DNA from: Sequoia sempervirens
Lineage: Eukaryota; Streptophyta; Pinopsida; Cupressales; Cupressaceae
DNA: 64,000 nucleotides
Assembly: GCA_007258455.2 (NCBI GenBank)
Contig: VDFB02275666.1
Span: 62,001-126,000 of the forward strand
Reading direction: 5' to 3'
Positions 1 through 11,104 of the stretch are shown one piece after another. Both the position numbers and the translations under genes were made by a program. How positions within the stretch are numbered: the stretch's first letter is position 1; each line of letters begins with the position of its first letter. The notes under the pieces were generated by a model, which worked only from the letters and a program-made list of their open reading frames with translations, searched no databases and was not told the origin of the DNA.

Positions 1-91
1 TCTTATTTGGTGTTGAATGATAATCTCTATTTGACTATGTTGTCATGATTTTTGGAAATAATTTCTTAAACTTATTTTTTATTATTATTAG

Positions 92-260
92 CTCACCAAA
101 GATAGGAAGTGGAAAGAGATATCGTTGGCATTTAATTTCCCATCAAGGCCAACCAATGCATCATTTTTATTGGATAGACACTACATTGTATTGCTTCATG
201 ACTATGAGCAAGTTTACTTCTTTGGGGTGCAAGGTCATTTGATTCCCCACAATCAAGTAG
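92..260 (+). pseudogene. ARID (BRIGHT) domain exon fragment of a plant ARID-HMG-box protein, copy 1
   Basis: In the frame starting at 92 the exon reads through KDRKWKEISLAFNFP, then TNASFLLDRHYIVLLHDYEQ and VYFFGVQG. This is the C-terminal half of the ARID DNA-binding domain found in plant HMGB9/10/15-type proteins, which join an N-terminal ARID to a C-terminal HMG box and act in the nucleus. An intron-like T-rich tract ending in AG lies just before position 92, and GT at 261-262 is a plausible donor. No start codon, first ARID half or HMG box is seen. The family call comes from the motif pattern; calling it a fragment comes from the missing parts and from two further decayed copies. Confidence 0.72.
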
Positions 261-586
261 GTGATATGTTTCTCAAGTTTGTTTGCTGTATGATCCATTT
301 AGGAAAATTATTTTAACATTCTCAACATTATTTACATGAAGTTCAACAACATATAAAAAATGGAAAGAGGAAAGCTTCAACTCCTATCTCCTTAGGTTGT
401 TTACTACTACCCACTCCAACAAACACATTATTTTAACAAATATTTTATTCTTGATGCTTTAATAACTTTGGTTTTCCATTTAACTAGTAATGTTTTTCAA
501 ATGAATTCTTGTGTAACTTTAATTGATGATTGTTTCTAAGTTATACTTTATTTTTGTATTTGACAGTTAACCTATATAGTTCATAG

Positions 587-760
587 CTACACCTGTGACT
601 GGATTTATAGATGGGAAGTTGAAAGATTGCTATTCAGTTACAATAGTACTTGGGTCAAAGAAATTGAGTGGCATATTATATCCCATGGGGAATCACAATG
701 ACTCATTAAAATCAGCTTGTTTTCTCTTTGCTATGACCCTTCCATCTCTAGCACAAACTG
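587..760 (+). pseudogene. Second exon fragment of the ARID-HMG gene, copy 1
   Basis: After an AG at 585-586 the frame reads ATPVTGFIDGKLKDCYSVTI, then VLGSKKLSGILYP. Plant ARID-HMG proteins carry a very similar stretch between the ARID and HMG box (a 'G.IDGKF..GYLVTV..GSE.L.GVLY' pattern). It lies about 330 bp downstream of the ARID exon on the same strand, with an AT-rich intron-like spacer between, matching family gene order. The HMG box that should follow is absent. The reading frame becomes meaningless after about 760. The same fragment occurs reverse-complemented near 4800-4970 and 19360-19560. Confidence 0.65.
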
Positions 761-879
761 TTAATCTTTTATTTTTAAAAAAAATTAGAAGTAGCCACCA
801 AAATATTTAAAGAAATGGTAATACTGGTTTGAATTATGCAAAAAAAGGTTAAGAATTTTTAGTTTTAGAAATATTATTT

Positions 880-3240
880 TAAAATTTTGGTTGAGGGGAT
901 GGGTTGTCTTCTAATATTTCATGTTGCTTAGTGCTTGCTTAATGGGTGGCAATGGGGCAATGGCTTTCCACAACTCTCACATCTCTAGTTTGTGGATGAC
1001 ATGACTCTTATGGGATTGGCTCATCTTTGGGAAGTTGATTCTTTTAGGCGGGCCTTGGATGTTTACCTTGTAGCTTAAGGACAAAAATTCAATGAGCATA
1101 AATCCTCCATTTTATTCTTCAATACCTCTCAAGCCATTTAGAGGCGTATTGCTGACATTCTTCGGTTCTAGATTGAGTCTCTTCCCTTTGTTTATTTGGG
1201 CATTCCTCTTACTGTTGGTAGACACCCTAGGTCCTTTTCGCAGATTTTGCTTGACAAGCTAGATTCCAGAAGGTTAATCATTGGACTCACGTTGGTTATC
1301 TATTATTGCTCATTTGACTCTTTTAAGGTCATTTATTCAAGCCCTTCCTATATACAAGTGTTTTGTTCAAGCTACTCCCATGTATTTTCTTCAAGAATTT
1401 GATACCCTCTCTCATCAATTTCTTTGGAGTGGGAATTTATCAACTGCTAAATAGAGCCTTGTTAAGTGGGAAACTATGTGCAAACCTGAGAATGAAGCTG
1501 GCCTTGGCTTGTTCTACTATTTTAAATGGGCAAGTTCTTGTTGCTAAGTTATATTGGCACTGGTGTACTAGTTAGAACCAACTTTGGGCCCATATTCTCA
1601 CCCTCAGGTATCTTCCAAGTGTTAATGCCCGTGATGTTCCCCGCTTCCCTTTGGAGGGAAGAGGTTCTATGATTTTGAATACTTTGAAACTTGGGGCTCA
1701 GTTGGTTAAGGATGGTCTCTTTTGGATCCGTCATATAGGATCTCAAGCTCTTTTTTGGCTGGACTCTTTGGATGGTCATCCTTCTATCCTTTCTACTCAT
1801 CCCCACCTTCAGGCCCTTTGTGATATCTTTATTGCTGTTGACTGGGCCACTATTAACCATTATAAGATTGCCCATAATTGTGGGATGACTATTCATTTTC
1901 ATTGGAAACATCCTTTTGACTGACCTCTAGGAGAATCCAATGAAGATAGCCAAGAGTTGGCTCAGATTCTGGAGGCTCGAGAGTTCAATACCTTGGCTGG
2001 GAATGATGTTCTGGCCTAGGAAAGTAGTGATTTGTCTGGAAAGTTCTTTGTTTCTGCTAGTTATGTTAAGTTGGTGCAGCAAACTTTTGGGGACATTCAG
2101 GTTCCTTGGTGGAAACAAGTTTGGTACAAGTTCTCATGGCCCAAGTGCAATTTTTTCATGTGGGTGGTGGTCTACAATCAGTGTCTTACTTGGGATAACT
2201 TATGTAAGCATGGATTTCAAGGCCCCTTGATGTGTGTGTTGTGTCGTAATAGTGAAGAAATTATCTCTCCATCTCTTTTTCCAGTACTCCTTCACTAGAC
2301 ATATTTGACACTTTTGGTGGGATGTGTGGAATCAAACTTATTGGCATGTATTTTCCTTGGCCGAGTTCTTTGCTCGATGGGGAAAGGCACCTGTCAAGAC
2401 TTCTTTTCTTCATGTTGCTTGGACTCTGGGCCCTTCTTTTATTATTTGGCATATCTGGTTGGAGAGGAATTGTTGGATCTTTCAAGATGTGTTGATGGGG
2501 GCTCACCACTTGTGGTGGAAAATTCTCCATTCTTTGAGAGAAATGGTTTTGGCTAAATGTGACTTGTCGGAGGCTGTGGATCTTGGTGATGTTATTTGCT
2601 ATAATCATCTCCATTTTCCACCTCCACAGGGCCAACATATGAGAAATAGATGCAAACACCCTCTTCAGAAGATAAACAAGGTGGGGAGGTGGAGTCCTCC
2701 TTCATAGGGCATTCTTAAAATCAACACGAATGGGTCTTCTCGGGGAAACCCAGGTCTTGTAGGTATTGGTGGAGTTGGTAGAGATAGCTTGGGGATTGTT
2801 CAATGTATGTTTTTTGTTTATAAAGGGCATCATACTAACAATTTGATGGAGGCCACTGCTATTTTGTATGTTGTGGAGTGTTCTTGTGCTCTTGGATGGA
2901 GCAGACTCATTTGTGAATCTAATTCGTAGGTGGTGGCGCATTTGTTGAATCAGCAACATTCTAAGGATGTTAGTTGGAAGTTAGCTTTGGTTGTTAACCA
3001 GATTCTTAATTTGTGTGCTTCTTTGGACTCTGTTATTTTCACTCATATCCCCAAGGAGTGGAGCGGAGTAGCGGATTGTCTAGCCAAATGGGCTTCCGAT
3101 CACATGGAACATTGGAATATTGTGGATAAGGATCAATTACCTCTAGGTTTGTCTCAACAGTTAGACCACTTATTGGATCTTGATAGGGCTGTTTGATGCC
3201 CATGCTTTGTACTTCTTCTAGTTTGAATAAATTTTAACCC
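880..3240 (+). mobile_element. Degenerate LINE (non-LTR retrotransposon), 5'-truncated, inserted in the inverted repeat
   Basis: Only the 3' part of a plant LINE is present, starting within the reverse transcriptase and ending just after an RNase H domain. The boundaries come from comparison with the uninterrupted arm at 4600-4760: homology stops near 880 and resumes near 3250. No poly(A) tail or clear target duplication was found, and a short piece of the target seems replaced. 5' truncation is normal for LINE insertion. Point stops and several frameshifts show it is long dead. Confidence 0.82.
985..3196 (+). pseudogene. LINE ORF2 remnant: reverse transcriptase C-terminal half, zf-RVT, RNase H
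   Basis: RT motif C appears as VDDMTLMG near 990-1010, followed by GLAHLWEVDSFRRALDVY and FVYLGIPLTVGRHPRSF to about 1240, the usual plant LINE RT order. Around 2040-2255 is the zf-RVT domain (WWKQVWYKFSWPKCNFFMW, then a C..C pair in PLMCVLCRNSEE). From about 2710 a plant-type RNase H begins (KINTNGSSRGNPG), with the conserved E in NLMEA and the final D in GVADCLAKWASDH. The first catalytic Asp is Asn and the third is also replaced, so it is inactive even apart from stops. It would have primed and reverse-transcribed LINE RNA at genomic nicks. Confidence 0.8.
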
Positions 3241-3639
3241 CTCTTTTATTTCAAACATCAACCTATGATATTTTTGCAATAAATTTCTGGAGGACTATTG
3301 ATCACATATTTATTAGTATGTATTTTTTGAAGCTGGAAGGGTGAATGATATTATTATATACAGAAAATTTATTTATTTTTCTATTTTTTTTTTTAAATTT
3401 CTACTTGAATTTCATCAGTACAATAATCAATTATAATGTTCCCCAAATCATTCTTTTAATTGAACTTGGATTTTTCAATATTACTTGACAGTCAAGATAT
3501 AAGAATGTCTCCATTATTGAATAGAAAAACTAAATGAACAACCTTCTCATCTTTGCAAAGTTGTCAAATATTACAAATTGTAATTCATTTTGGAACCCCA
3601 AAATCGTAAACCGGAGTTTGGGCCCAGATTGCAAAATGT

Positions 3640-4370
3640 AGTAAGCCATTTATAATGTTCTTCCAAGCCATGCTTGTGGGCTACCGGCAGCTTCTGGGAT
3701 TGTCAAAGAAAAATCAAGAAGTTGCTTTTCAGCTTGTCCAAATAAAGTGTCAATGCTTATCTGTCCCTACATAGATCAACGGTTATGTGGAGTTCCATTT
3801 TTTATGATTATACAAATTATACTATTTGTTGGAAGGTAGTACTATCTTTAGCAGTTGTAAATGTCTTTCTTTTACAGGCACTCGTTGTATGTCTCTGCTG
3901 ATCTTTGGCTGTGGTTACTTCTTTGTAGACTTTGTATTTATACCTTGATTCAATTAAAAAAACCTTCTCCATAACAATATTAAATGGCTCTACTCTCCTG
4001 GTTCGCGCACATTTACATCGAATATGAATGAGATAATATTTGTATAAAATTGTCTTCCTTAAAGAAAATAGGAGGGAAATAATATGTGTGTAGATTCCAG
4101 TAATTTCTTTTAAACTGTTTTTTCACTCAAAAACGTTATACAGGTATCCAGAGGGGAAAACCTCAAATGAACAGTTAGTGCATAAAAAAAATAAAGAATT
4201 TCAGTATTACAAAGCGCTGGAGTACCCCATGCTCTTCAAACACATTTCTTCTGGCATAAATCTCGGATCCTTAAACCAATTGATCCTCTCCGATCCTTGC
4301 TTGATGGTGGCAGACAACCATACTTGTTAGGGATCTCTCAGTAAGGATTGCCAATCCTTGCAATCTAAAA
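3640..4370. other. Loop of the inverted repeat, no gene seen
   Basis: This stretch lies between the two arms and is absent from the related fold-back at 18645-20065, where the centre is only some 60-100 bp. It is probably a later insertion or a retained spacer. I see no coding similarity, tRNA or clear terminal repeats in it. Confidence 0.5.
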
Positions 4371-4796
4371 ATCTCTCAGTGAGAAGGTTGTTCATTTAAT
4401 TTTTCTTATACCTTGACTGATAAGTAATATTGGAAAATTCAAGTTCAATTATAAGTATGATTTTGGACCCATTATAATTGATCATTTTATCAATGAAATT
4501 CAAGTAAAATTGCTACAGAAATCTTTTAGACAAAAATGATGAATTTATTTTTTATATAATAATATCATCCACCGTTCCAACTTCAAAAAGTACTCAGAAA
4601 TATGTGATCAACATTCTTACAGAAATTTACTTTAAAAATGTTATAGGTTGATGTGAAGATTCAAATACAAAGAGAAGATTTCTAAAACAGTAAATAATAA
4701 TATTTCTGAAACTAAAAAGTCTTAATTTTTTTGCATAATTCAAACAAATACTACTTCTTAAATATTTTGGGGCTACTTTTAAATATAAAAAATTTG

Positions 4797-4970
4797 AACA
4801 TTAACAGTTTGTGCTGGAGATGGAAGGGTCATATCAAAAAGAAAAATGGTTAATTTTAGGGAGATACATTGGAATTCCCCATTGGATATAATGCGTCACT
4901 TAATTTTTTTGATCCAAGTACTACTGTAACTAAATAACAATCTTTCAACTTATAAATTCCAGTCACAAGA
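4797..4970 (-). pseudogene. ARID-HMG second exon fragment, copy 2 (inverted)
   Basis: The reverse complement closely matches 590-790 (same order: TG-dinucleotide start, the IDGK-like and LGSKKLS-like codons, then the CCATCTC-AGCACAAACTG tract) but carries substitutions and small indels that break the frame. The ARID exon expected further right is missing. Homology stops near 5090, about where AT-rich DNA with no match begins. It is the right arm of the inverted duplication. Confidence 0.7.
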
Positions 4971-5119
4971 GTACCCATGAAGGATGCAGGGTTAAGTGTC
5001 AAATAGGAAAATGAAGTATAACTTAACAACAATTATCAATTAAGGTAACATAAGAATTCATTTTAAAAACATGACTACTTAAATAGAAAATCCCCATCGC
5101 ATCCCCACTCAAGAACATA

Positions 5120-7200
5120 TAAATAAAGCCCCCATTCATTCATCACACATGAAGAAAGAATGTAGCATGCTCATACTATCGTATGATACATGAATCACCT
5201 GTTGATAAAATCACATAATGATATATTACTCAATAATCAAATAGATCTTATTAAGAGAAGAGCCTTGCTCTTATATACTTTACAAACCCTTGAAATTAGG
5301 GAGAAGATTTAGTTAACTAAAAGAGTTAACTAAATGTAGCTCAAAGAGTTAACTTAGACAAACTAAAGCTAACTAAAGACTTAAATAAAACTAAGATGAC
5401 CATTAATGTTACATTTAATAATTAATATCACCAAGGCTTAGGAAAATACATCCATTAAGGATAAATTACACAAGAAATTTCATATAAAAGAACATGTTCC
5501 CAAGATCTAGTAGAGACCATAGAGCAACTATATTGTTCCTATCCATGAGCAAATCCACTAAAAAAAGAACATATATTGTTTTTGTAAGTGAAGATAAGAA
5601 TGATTTTGTTTGGTTTTCTTTATGCTCAATATGAAGAATTTTTCTTGATTTAGAATAAGGTTTTAAGATGGATTTGATCTTCTACATTTCGTTCATGTCT
5701 AGTATCATATAATCAAAATCAACAAATCTTGACCTCATCAATAATGCCCTTTATTACACCTATCCCAATATATTCATTATCAACCTTAAATTTACCATTT
5801 CCATAGGATGGGTTGATCCCATAAGCACAAGATTTAATGGATCTCAACCTATACTCTATAACCATAAATATAGAATAAGTACTTAGGATCAAGGACCTAT
5901 GTATATCTATAAAAATTTGAAAAACTAATAGTTAAATTATGTCCAATAAGTGTCTAATTGATAAGAGTAAGAAGATGGTTAGGTCTATAACATATTTATA
6001 TATGTATGAATGAATGAAGACTCCAAAGATTTATCATCAAGCATTCATTCTATTGATTTACTATTATATAAAACTAGAAGTTTTATTAAGTATTGATCAA
6101 GCTTATTGCATAGTGATTGGAAAATATCAGGCATGAAATTCCTTTTTGAAAATTGCAATAGTAATTTCATAGGGCTAGTATCTCTATTCCATGTTTCTAG
6201 TTAACACCTCTTGGTTATTACTAATTTTATTTTGAACAACAAATACTAACTTAATTGACTGTGTGTCTTTCATATAATTTAGAATTGCAAACTTCATAAC
6301 CTTTTCAACTATAGATGTGACAACAACTCTATGCCACCACATAGATACTCACACTACAATGAGGTTAGCTCTCAAAGTCATGGTCACCCCAAGACCCAAG
6401 TGTAATCCTCAAGCATTCATTTGTGATGACCCTACCTACATATCCCTTTTGGGAATTAAAGGCTCTATACTTCATACCCCAACTATAGAAGAATTCATCC
6501 TCCCCCATTGCACGAGATCTCTATTCCCACTTTTATACCAGAACTAGTCAATAAGCTTTTTATTTAAATTTAATCCAATTACAATTGAGTGATAACAACC
6601 ACATTCCAATCAAGTGTTGGTTCTATGACAATCATTAGTATACAAACACATACAAAACCGCATATGTACCATATCATTCTAACATCCATGTTCACATAGT
6701 GACTGACTCAAGAGTGCATCATCTATACACAACCTAGCTAGTTTTTACTTGTGTCACACTTATTTAATTCAAGATTGGATCCCTTCAACATATAATCAAT
6801 CAAAGCTATCAACTTCACGCAACTTAATCCTATGCTACAAAAACAAAAAAAGTAAACTGCAACTACTTCACAACTCATCACTCTCACTTGGGTTTCAATA
6901 TCCCTATCACCAACAATTGATTCTTTCCATAATTTCCTCATGCTGACTCCCCCCTCTGATTTCCTATGCTCCATCTCAATTTCTATTATAATGACCAGCT
7001 ATCATTTTTTATCTAGCACTATCTTGGGCAAAAGTAACTACAACTAACAATCAAGGTGGATTCGCCTTTGTAATAGTCCATATTGTAAATTATTATCCGC
7101 CAAGGTAAGGAAAAGTAACCATTGAGATTTGAATAAAATTTCACATGTATGGTTAAAAACTATGAATTTTTCTCCTTTAATTTGCACATTTGATACCTCA
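5120..7200. other. AT-rich stretch without recognisable genes
   Basis: I see no supported gene. Short repeats of GTTAACTAA-like words occur at 5300-5400. On the minus strand a TATATAAG box at about 5270-5278 followed by a short GAGAAGAGC-rich stretch looks like a plant LTR promoter, so part of this could be an old LTR, but no ends or second copy were found. An open frame at 6317-6547 has no recognisable similarity. Confidence 0.4.
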
Positions 7201-7220
7201 TCAAGGTACATACCTTTGCA

Positions 7221-8217
7221 CTACTCCACATTAATCAGATTTTTTAGATCTTCCAAAAGATATATTTTAGCATCACAACTCTTGGTCACATGACATATTT
7301 TAGAGAACCAATATTTCTTATCTTCTTCGCAATCTTTGAGTGCAACCAAATCTTCATGTGAAGAATCACACAAATATTTCATTTCTTCAATTTTCTTTAT
7401 TTCCTCTTCCTCTTCACTCATCAACTCCTCACAATTCATTCTTTTTCCATTTAACTACATTACTCTCATAAACAACCTCCCTGTAACATAACTATACAAA
7501 TTAGCATAAACAAGATTATCTAAATTTGATTTTTTCTTAACTTTCTTCTCTTCCATCATTTTCTCATTTGCAAAATCATCCATGTACTCTTCTTTACACT
7601 TTTTTCTCCACATTACCTTCTTATTCTTCCTCTACACCTTGTCTCTCATCCATATGAACATGTAGGACTAAACAAAACTCTTCCATTTTCTTTGCATTCT
7701 TAAATTTTTTTGGTATTGTAGATTGAACAAACTCATTAGGGGAATTAAGAGATCCCAAATATACATTTTCTAGTTCTTCATTGAATGCCTCATAAACATG
7801 CTATCCAACACTTTTCCTTTTCTTATATTTTTCTTACAATTTTTTCTTGCACAATGAATTCCAAAAGTCCCATTTTGAACAACCTCCATGGATGTTCTAA
7901 TCTTCTTTTTGTTTTCTTCTTTATCCTCAACTATAATCTTCTTCACTTAATCCTTAAATAAAATGATCTTCATGAACCTTTTGATCAAGTAAAAGGTTTT
8001 CATCAACTACTACCTCCAAAGGAACTTCCATAGAAACACTCTTATCTTGAAACAAACAAATGTCAGACAAAATGAGGTTTTCATCATCACCCTTCTCTAC
8101 AATATACTTTTCCATGAATGCATCCATGCCAAGGTTTAAAATATATGTTTTAACTATAATCACATTCTTTCCTACTATCATGCAATGTATATGACATTCT
8201 CTATCACTCTTGGTCAC
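7221..8217 (-). pseudogene. Unrecognised acidic coding remnants, two pieces
   Basis: Minus-strand frames at 7954-8217 (87 codons) and 7221-7439 (72 codons) are rich in Glu, Asp and Lys, for example KGDDENLILSD and MSEEEEEIKKIEE, and the DNA between them also reads as broken Lys/Glu-rich protein. They look like parts of one decayed gene read from right to left. They could be a retrotransposon gag or linker region, since acidic Lys-rich stretches of this kind also occur in the chromovirus gag at 63.5 kb, but I cannot assign a family. Stops and frame breaks lie between the pieces. Confidence 0.3.
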
Positions 8218-8668
8218 ATCTACTACAACTTTTCCACACTACATAGCCTCAAACCCATATAATATCAATGGATGTCTATCATCTGCTCAATGATTTTCTC
8301 CTTTTGGTACTATATTCACTACCTTTAGTATTGTTCCATAATTACCCACACAACTGGCCTCTTCGAGACTATCACCATCCTCGTTTCCAAAGGAATTTTC
8401 ACCTCCAAAAACTCAAGTTCTTAACCACAAGTATCTTCCACCCAACAATATTGTTGAAGGGTGCACACTCTCAAAACCCCCTCTACTCACTTTCACACAC
8501 TAGATGATGTTAGCACAATTTATATCTAGCACTACCCTTGTTGGAGAATAGCCAACACATTAATTATTCCTTTTATCACCATTTCATTTTACATTTCAAC
8601 ATGCTATCCTCAACACATATCCCAATGATCAATCCACTTTAATACCATTTCATGTAGCCTAGGATTAG

Positions 8669-8673
8669 GTACC
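8669..8673. repeat. Target-site duplication GTACC, left copy
   Basis: GTACC directly precedes the TGTTGTGCCC start of the solo LTR and is repeated at 14581-14585 directly after its CATCAACA end. A 5-bp duplication is the expected Ty3/gypsy integration footprint. Confidence 0.92.
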
Positions 8674-9341
8674 TGTTGTGCCCTTAGCACACACGTCCCG
8701 TTCGGAACGGGGACCCTCTTTTCTTTCACTTTATCGGCCTTTCGGGGCCGCCTCGTTTTGCGTGCCCCTCTTTTTTGATGTTCCGCATGGTCGATATTGC
8801 TCTAAGGTTTCATCGTAAAATCAACCACACTTTCCCTTTTGGTTTTTGCTGCCCTCCGGGGCCTCGTAGTTTCCTTTGGCATTTTGGGCTCTGGGGGCGG
8901 CCCTGGGCCCCTCTAGGCCTGGGCCTCCGGAGTTCCCCTTTCGGGCTTCCCCTTTGCGCTTGCCGCCCTTTGCGGTGTCCCCCAAGCGTCTTTCCACCCC
9001 TCGGGGCCTGCCCTGCCATTTTCCGTTCGAACTTCGTTGGAGATTTCCCGGGCGGCACCTGCCCCTTCGGGCCCCGGTCCCCAGAAGTCCGTCCCCGGAC
9101 TTCCGTCCTGGGCTCGCCGTCTGTGACGGCGAGCCTCCGGCGGTCGCCCGCCCCTCGGGCCCCGGGATGCTCATCGCCGCCATCGCCCAAGGTCACAAAA
9201 ATCACACAGCGGCCGTCGTTGCGCCTCCTCCCGGCCGCCGGGCCCCGGGGTCTCCTCCGCCGCCGCCGACCTAATTTGAAATTCACCAATTTTTTGGCGC
9301 GGCCATACCGGCATTTATTGCAGCATTGATGGCGCTTGGGG

Positions 9342-9349
9342 TATATAAT
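9342..9349 (+). promoter_or_regulatory. TATA box of the LTR-internal gene (solo LTR copy)
   Basis: GGGGTATATAATGCCC lies about 670 bp into the LTR, ahead of a leader exon that ends at a splice donor. The box is conserved in both other copies (minus strand, near 40740 and 56760) although surrounding GC-rich DNA has diverged. It would start a transcript that covers the LTR gene, separate from the gag-pol promoter. Confidence 0.6.
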
Positions 9350-9507
9350 GCCCAAACTTGCCAGTCATTTTCATTGTCCGAATTGAGGCGATTTGCAAAG
9401 CCGAGCATCTGGAGCCCACAGCGATCAAAAATGTCACGATCTTTTGCATCTGCTTCACTCCGTCAATCCCCGGTGGGTTCCGCATCACCCCGTTGCGCGC
9501 TTTCGAG

Positions 9508-11099
9508 GTAGGCCATCCCCATTTGCCCTCCCGTGTTTTTTTTTGTAATTTTGGGGATTTAAATGAATCAAACAAACGGTTAAAATGAAACAAAGCGGGG
9601 AAGGCCAAATTAGCCCATAACCCGCGTTTTGGAAGTCATTAGCCGGAAATCACAATTGCCCTCATGCCCGACTTCCGGGGACTTTCTCGATTGGCGGTAC
9701 ATTCTTTGCCGCAGGGGTGGTGGCGGGCACCGGGCCCAACCTCGCCAAGCCCTCCGCCTTCACCCTCGCCGCCGTCCGCTGGCGTCGGGGCCCGAGCCTC
9801 GCTTTAGATCTCCACGTCGCGAATTCCCCGCATTGCCGGGGTATGAAGACGACCGTCTGAGTTCGATCCCGAACTCCATAGCGGTTCCATACATTCGGCC
9901 GAAGCCTACCCGGCTCCCATCTCCGGGCCAGTCCGCCTTCTGCCGGCGCTTCCTCTTTTGCCCCTTTGAGATTGGGATTTTGATGCGTAGATGCGATGGC
10001 GTCAGAGCCCACGGTGTCGAGACCTCGCCCTAGTTTTCGGTATTTACTCATAGCGATCAAGATCTTTCACGGGCTATCTGGTACCTTCTAACCCTCAGGG
10101 CCCGGCCAGCCCACTCAGCCGCATTTGTGTCGGGATCGACTCAGCGGACCAGATCCGCCGAGTCGGCTTCTACCCGTCGAGGATTCTTAGCCCATCCATG
10201 CAATATCCGGATCGGGCTTCATGGGCATCTAAATTGTTGCACTCGCCTTACGCCGGGACCTTCAGGCCACAGGATTCGATCTCGAGAACTCCATTGATAG
10301 TTCCGCCGTCCTCCATGCGTAGGAATACGCTGAATTCCATCCAGCCCGTGAACCCAGGAATCATCCTTGTAGCCCGTGTCGATCATCACAAAAATCTCGG
10401 CAGCGACCATCGCACCGCGCTCGCCCCACAGCCGGGCCACGACATTACCCTCGTAAATTTGAATAACATGCAAATATTTAGGTGGCAAACCCCATCGGCT
10501 TCACCGCCATCCGGGCCGAGGCCTTTTTCCTTTGCCGTTCAAATTAGCCGAGGATCTCGCGGCGGTGTCACCTTGCGTCTTCCCAGCCACCGGGCCCCGC
10601 CTTGCCGAAAGCCGTCGAGCCTGAATTTCAAACATCACATCGGCTGCCTTTTCGCCGTCTGGGCCCCGGTCTCCGGACTTCCGCCGCCGGGTTTCCATTG
10701 TCTGTCGGCCGTCTCCGTGTGCCTTCTCCTGCCGGCTTTCCAGCCTGAAACCTTTGGTGCCGCCTAATTCGATCCAAGCAAATTCAAACCACAATCTGAC
10801 TTCGACCCACTTCCTAAATCATGCTGTTCTCCATCATAAGCCTCTCAGAATTCTGAAATTTGGCCAAGGGGGGATCTCCAGGAGCTTTCGGTCGCATTCT
10901 CCCTTCCTGACAGCATTCCTGCCAGGGAAGTCCGACCTCCCGGGCTCGGATTGTCCAGTTGCCCTAAAATGAAATTGATAACATCTGGAAGCAAGATTTA
11001 TAATATACTTGATTAATAATTTATGTGTTATCTTTGAAATGTGTACTAACATAAACGCTTTCGATGTTGTGTTGCCCTGACTTCGCCCTTTGCTTGTAG
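9508..11099 (+). other. Predicted intron of the LTR-internal gene
   Basis: The donor CGAG|GTAGGCC at 9507/9508 is conserved in all three LTR copies. The acceptor TTGCTTGTAG at 11090-11099 sits directly before AATATATGGA, which supplies the start codon of the large reading frame. A perfect TACTAAC branch site lies at 11044-11050, about 50 bp before the acceptor; the other copies keep CTAAC there. The intron removes the GC-rich block (about 9.5-10.97 kb), in which long open frames on both strands are only a composition effect. Splicing itself is inferred. Confidence 0.5.
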
Positions 11100-11104
11100 A
11101 ATAT

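Larger units (their letters stand above)
1..5120. repeat. Long inverted duplication carrying an ARID-HMG gene fragment, left arm split by a LINE
   Basis: The left arm (about 1-880 plus 3240-3640) reappears reverse-complemented as the right arm (about 4370-5090). Matching pairs seen by eye include 4797-4970 with 590-790, 4700-4750 with 820-870, 4600-4690 with 3245-3310, and 4380-4560 with 3330-3550. The LINE separates parts of the left arm that are contiguous in the right arm, so it arrived after the duplication. The loop (about 3640-4370) holds no recognisable gene. A third copy with the same fold-back centre lies at 18645-20065. Arms are clearly diverged, so this is old. Read through, the locus would make a hairpin RNA. 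Confidence 0.8.

Noticed and set aside
8775..9355. Long open frames on both strands (about 180 codons) in the GC-rich LTR part
   Set aside because: Arg/Pro/Gly-rich products on both strands at once, not conserved between LTR copies; high GC simply removes stop codons.
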